Part shown: positions 42,101-48,100 of the stretch, piece after piece | Layout: each line of letters starts with the position of its first letter | Numbering within the stretch: the stretch's first letter is position 1 | Source of the DNA: Barthelona sp. PAP020 | Lineage: Eukaryota > Metamonada: BaSk clade | NCBI GenBank assembly: GCA_040182905.1 | Contig: JARQWU010000044.1 | Location: 1-50,548 of the forward strand | Length of the DNA: 50,548 nucleotides | Direction of reading: 5' to 3' | Position numbers and translations under genes: made by a program | The notes under the pieces: model-generated | Databases searched by the model: none | Told to the model about the DNA's origin: nothing | Seen by the model: the letters and a program-made list of their open reading frames with translations, nothing else

Positions 42101-45100
42101 CATCAGTAATACCTTCAGTATGATAATACCATTCCAAGGTAGTTGTCGTTGCGCCCAATTTCAAAACTGAATTGGTGTTGGTTAATTCAGGTCTAATACC
42201 ATCATCATTCCAAAATTTCATGGTACCACCTGGATTAAATGTCAACGTACCATTAGCTATGTTGATAACAGCTGCTTGATTTCCATAAACATCACCTTCC
42301 ACATATTGAAGATCACCATTTACAGAAATTGCACGTTCACTAATAAATTTATCATCAGGTCCTAAAATATATGAATCAGTGGCCAAAGAAAGGTAATTGC
42401 CACCAGCAATTGTACCACCATACCAATAAAATTCTCCTTCTACTGAAGTAGAACCATCACCAGTAAATGTACCACCACTGATGTTCAATTTCAAAGTAAT
42501 AGTTGTGGCAGCTTCTAATTGACTCAAACCAGAAAGAATTGTAAAAGTATCCAAAACATCAACATCAGAGTCGGAAACAAAGTCACCACCATCAACTAAA
42601 ATATTATTTGCAATACATGGATAACCATGGAAATTACACATACCACCAGAAACATTTAGCAAAATACCAATGTTAGTCAATTGCAAACCTGGTTCAAAAT
42701 AGGCGTCACCACCTTCTATCACAGTATAACCACTGACATTATATCCACAGGTAAAATGTACAGACGCGCCAGAAGAAACCAACAAAGTACCCTCACCAAA
42801 AATAGTGGCAGCAGGGTAGAACTTTTGAAGAGGTCCTGATAAGACAAACTCAGCACCAGCAGAAATGTTAACAACACCATAAGCATCAATACCTTGGAGT
42901 AAAACAATTCTACCTTCTTCAACATTGATAGTACCAGAATGTGAAAAGAAAACTTCAAACTCAGCTTGACCAGAAGATTTCTTGACAATTTTACCTGCAT
43001 TTTCGATAGAAGCCAAATCACCAACATTGTCATAAAGCATGGAACCACCAGGTTGTAAAATCAATGAGGATTCACCCAAATTCTTAAACAATGATCCTTG
43101 ACGTGCAATAATATCACCACCATGCCAACGACATTCCTTATTGTTGAAAAATTCTTTAATTTCCAAGTACTTATCAACGGCACCGGGATAAATATCAACA
43201 GAACCATCAGTCAAAATACGACCAATACCTTGAAGACTACCACCATACCAAGAGAATAAACCACCAACAGAAACCTGAGAATTGTCAATAACTTGACCAG
43301 CAAACAAATCGAAAACACCAACAATTGAAAGAGAACGAAGAATCGTAAATTCAATACCAGGTGTATTGAGGAAAAGATTATTGATAGTAATCAAAGCATT
43401 AAAAGTTATGGAACCATCATAAGCAGTGACATTTGTAAATTCAAAATCACATCGATTGATGGTTAAATTACCTGAATTGAAAATAACGTTTTCACCAGGA
43501 TTCAGCATGCTTACAGTTGATTCAATCAATACAACTGAATTGGTAATAGTTGTCATCAATGTTGAATTGAAAGAAGTATATTCAAAAACAGCATCAACAT
43601 CTGTGAAATTCAAATAACCAATAACCAATAATTCAGAACCAAAACCAAATGTAGCCTCATTAATGAAGGTCAAGTTGGCATCAATGTAAGATTTAATAGA
43701 GGAGGAACAAGTCAAGAATACATCAAATGTGACATCACCTTCATACAATTCAATAGGTGAATTAGCTGCAAAAGTAATACCGCTGAAATCCAATGAACCA
43801 TTTCCATATTTGTGTAATTGAGAAGATAAAGTTAACTTGGGTATTGTGGCACCACAAGTAATCATTGAAAATTCAACATCACTTTCAACACTGATGTTTA
43901 AGAAAGATGATGGAGTAATCAAAAACTCAGCTGCACAATACAATTGAATATTTGAAGAATTCCAATTGACGTCTCCTTTCAACTCAAAAACAGTGCTATC
44001 AATTCTTAAACCTTCATCAAAAATATTTAACGTATCAAATACAACAAAGGTACCAACACTACTAATGTAAGCATTTCTAAAGTCTGCTTTATAAAGATTA
44101 AAAATACCAGCACCAATAAACTTAACATTATGACCAACCAAAATGTAATCAGAAACAACTAATTTAGTGTTAAGATTGGCATCAAGAATTGAATAACCAG
44201 TATCACCTTCTATGATCATAGTTTTAACTGTGTATGTAATTGGACTGCCAGAATCGGTCTTAAATCTATTGGTAGAAGCAGTGATATTCATCAAAGTTAA
44301 GACTTTGAAAGTATTCCAATAAATAACAGTAGAACCTTCCATATAGTATGAATCAACATTAATAACTCCATGGAAATTCACATTTGTACAATCATAGAGA
44401 TACAAATCAGTTTCAATCGTTAAAGTTGACCTAATGTCAATAATAGAACTATGGGCTGTAATTTTAGTAATATTAAATGTTTCTGATGCAGGCAAATATA
44501 ATATTGAATCTGTAAGTTCCAAATATTCACCCATGGAGTTAATTGTAGCATCCTCAATGAAAGTAACGTTACCATTTTCAACAATAACATTGCCTAAAAG
44601 ATTTACCAAAGAACCCTCTTTGAAAATAAAATCTTGATGTTGCAAAACCAAATCACCAACCCCTTTAATATCACTCAAAAATTCAAAGTTAGTGTCGGTG
44701 GAATTTAAAACCAAAGTAGAATTCGCATCAATGTAAATAGAACCAGAGTTAACAAGATAATGTAAATCTGTTTCACCAGTGTTGGGATTTAAATTGAATA
44801 AACCTCCCAAATTAATGGTTAAAAGTACAGGTAATTCCATGTCATTTGTGGCATTCTTATACAAATTACCTTTGTTGACCAAAAGCAAATTGTAGCCGTT
44901 TGTGGTAAAGAAATTAGTTTGAGTATCCATTATGATGTGGAAAGATGCATCAGCACCAATAGTCCAAGTAGCGGTTCTCAAAAGCTCCAATTTAGCCACA
45001 TTGATCAAATATACATTACTAACAAATTTAAGAGTAACATCAAATTGTAATGTCTCAATAGTATCAATAAAGAACTCATCAACAACCAACAAAGCACCAT

Positions 45101-48100
45101 TTAATTCAGATTTAACCTTACCATTCACAAAATAGTAATTGTAAACAATTAATTCATTGGATAACAAATATAACAAACCATCATTCATGTATAAATCTTG
45201 AATAGAACCTGAACAATCAACCTTAAAGGTAGACGTAGTAGAATTCAAAGTAACATTGCCACTGACTGCAACTGTTAAATCGCTTCTAAACTCAGAACTG
45301 TCTTTCAGTGTGATATTCCCGATAACACCTTGTTGCAAACGTAGTTTACAAAATTCTAACACAGCTTCATCAACAGTTAAAATTGAACCAGCATCTGTTA
45401 ACGAAAAAGTAACACCAGCAGAAGTACCAGTACAGTTAAGATATTTAACATTCAATTCATGATAGGAAATAGAGGCAGTATTTGTAACTTCAACCGAATC
45501 CAAAGTAGCAGTACCAATGAATAAGGTACCTCCAGTTTGGGTAACAGTATTAACAAAGACTTCTCCTTCAACAGTAAAAATACCTTGACTTATGACAATG
45601 TCTGGACCGTAGTAATCATTTGAAACAATGATAGTACCCCCACAAAATTCAATTTCATCAACAACTAAATTAGCATAAACTTTCAAAATACCACCACAAG
45701 AACGAAGTTTATGAATGGTGGCATCTTTTTTCACGGTTAATGTGGAACCCCACATTTCCATTGTATCCTTAACTGTCAAATCATATTGAACATAATGAGA
45801 GCCTGAATTTTTAACAGTCAAATTTTGATGAACTACAACAGATCCAACTGATAATGAACCTCCAAAAACATCAAAATTAGTAACATTTAAGGTGCTATAT
45901 GGATCATGATCCAAAGAAGATGTTTCATTAACCTTAATATAGGAAGCATTGAAAAAACCATTCATTTCAACAAGAGAATTGGACATCAACAATAAATTTC
46001 CGCCATAAGTGTTAATCTTCATGTTATCAGGGAATGTCACATCAGCATCATCAAACATGATGAAATCACCATAGGCATTCACTTGAGAAAGAGTACCGAA
46101 TCTCAAATAAGGATCGACTTCAATAGCCAGTTGGAAGAAATCTAATTTGAGTGTACCAAATATATTGATAACACAACTTGCACATTGAGCAGCACCTTCC
46201 ATAATAAATAAACCTTCATAAATACCAACAGTACCTTCAAAAGTTGAATAACTCGCAAAAACATGTCTAATTGTACCATTACCATATTTTTCCAAAACAG
46301 CTCCAGAACTGAAAGTCATTTCACAACGGTATTCATTATCAAGAATAACTCCAGAATTTCCTGTAACATTATAATGCCATAAAGTACTTGTTCTAACATA
46401 CATTTTAGAAGATAACCAACATTTCACATAATCCTCAGATCTAAACAAAAATTTCGTGTTTGTTTGCATATCTAAATGTCTACCAGCAAGCTCTTTTCCA
46501 CTTGCACTTCCGGTATCATCAGAATGAACATTAAAATTTCCATATAGATAAATTGTTGGCTTAACAATAGCAATATTGTCTCCAAGATCAGGTCTTATAC
46601 CAGAAATTCTTCCAGAATACCAATCAATTTTATCCATAATTCTTACGTTACCTCTACCTCCAAAATCAGAACCTCTTAAAATCAAATGATCAATTTGAAT
46701 GGTTGCATTATTGTCAAATAGAGCATCATTGGACATGTTTAAATAGGCAATAGAAACAACAGAATCAGCAGATATGGAAACAATGGACCTTTCCATTGTA
46801 ATATTTTCAGCAGTTAAAACAGCTGATGTATCAACGAATACACCATAATTTGTTGACCAAACGGTGGCAGATCCCGTATCCGGGAAATACATCAAAGTAA
46901 CTTCAGTTTGTCCAATAATTTCAAACAAACCCTTTTCGTAATACAATTCATCCAGATATAAAATGACAGCTGTAGATTCAGCGACGGTAAAAACAGAAGT
47001 GTCTTCCAATAGTTTAACAGTTCCAAGATTAGTTTGAAAATCAACAACAACTGTTGCATCTTTGATAAGTAAAATTGTATATTGATAGTCATTCAATTCA
47101 AGACAATTAAATGTATAAATACCACCATTAAAGGTCATATAATGGAAAAAAGATCTGGCACCTCCAATATAAGTCCAGCCAATTTCATCAGAAGTAACAT
47201 TAACACCTTTTGCAAATACAATTTGGTCCATATGATCTTCAACAGCTATAAATTTACCTCCATCAATGGTACCAGAACCTCCAAATAATACTTGTTGATC
47301 ACCAGTAACATTGATACTGTGAATATCTAAATATGAAGCTATCTCAATCGAATGATTGGCAATTATATCTAAATGAAAGGCCTCAATGTTTGTTGCTGAA
47401 GTAGATGTTGAACCAAGAACAATACTGGCAAATTCAGCATCAATTATGAAACTACAAGAGGTGTCAATGTCAATCGGATTTGTGTCAAGAGATATGACTT
47501 TATTTGTAGCATCAGCAACATCTGTTGGCTTAATCAAAAAGGTAGTGTATGATATGACCCTGGTGACATCAACAAAAATATGATTGGTATATTGAGGAAT
47601 AATGTTAAAATTGTTCACCAACAAGGAACCAACACCAGTAATCTTACCCCAAGTCATGTTGAAAGTGTCTACATTCAAAGTACTTTCAAGATAAACATAA
47701 CCACCATTTACCAAATTATATTGTCCAACTGTGGCAGAATCAAAAGTAATTTTACCACCATTTTGCTCAACAGTTGTAATCTCAAGTGAAAAAGGGTATT
47801 TAAAAGCCCCAATCGACCACGTTGTCACATTGAGCGTGTCAACTATTAACTTTGAAGTGGAAGAACTAAAGGCAACGCTAGAATCAAGAATTAAATTTCT
47901 AACATGATAGTCAGTGTTATCATCACCAGCAAGAGTAGCAGAAGTAAGACTAGAGGGCAAACCTCTTAATTCTAAGTGACTAATGACATCAAAATCAAAA
48001 ATATCCATTGAAACCATAGCAAATTGGGCTAATTTCAAAGTGCCTTCGGTAATTGAGGAAGTAGTCAACTCAGTATTAAAAAATTTGATAAAACTGAATG

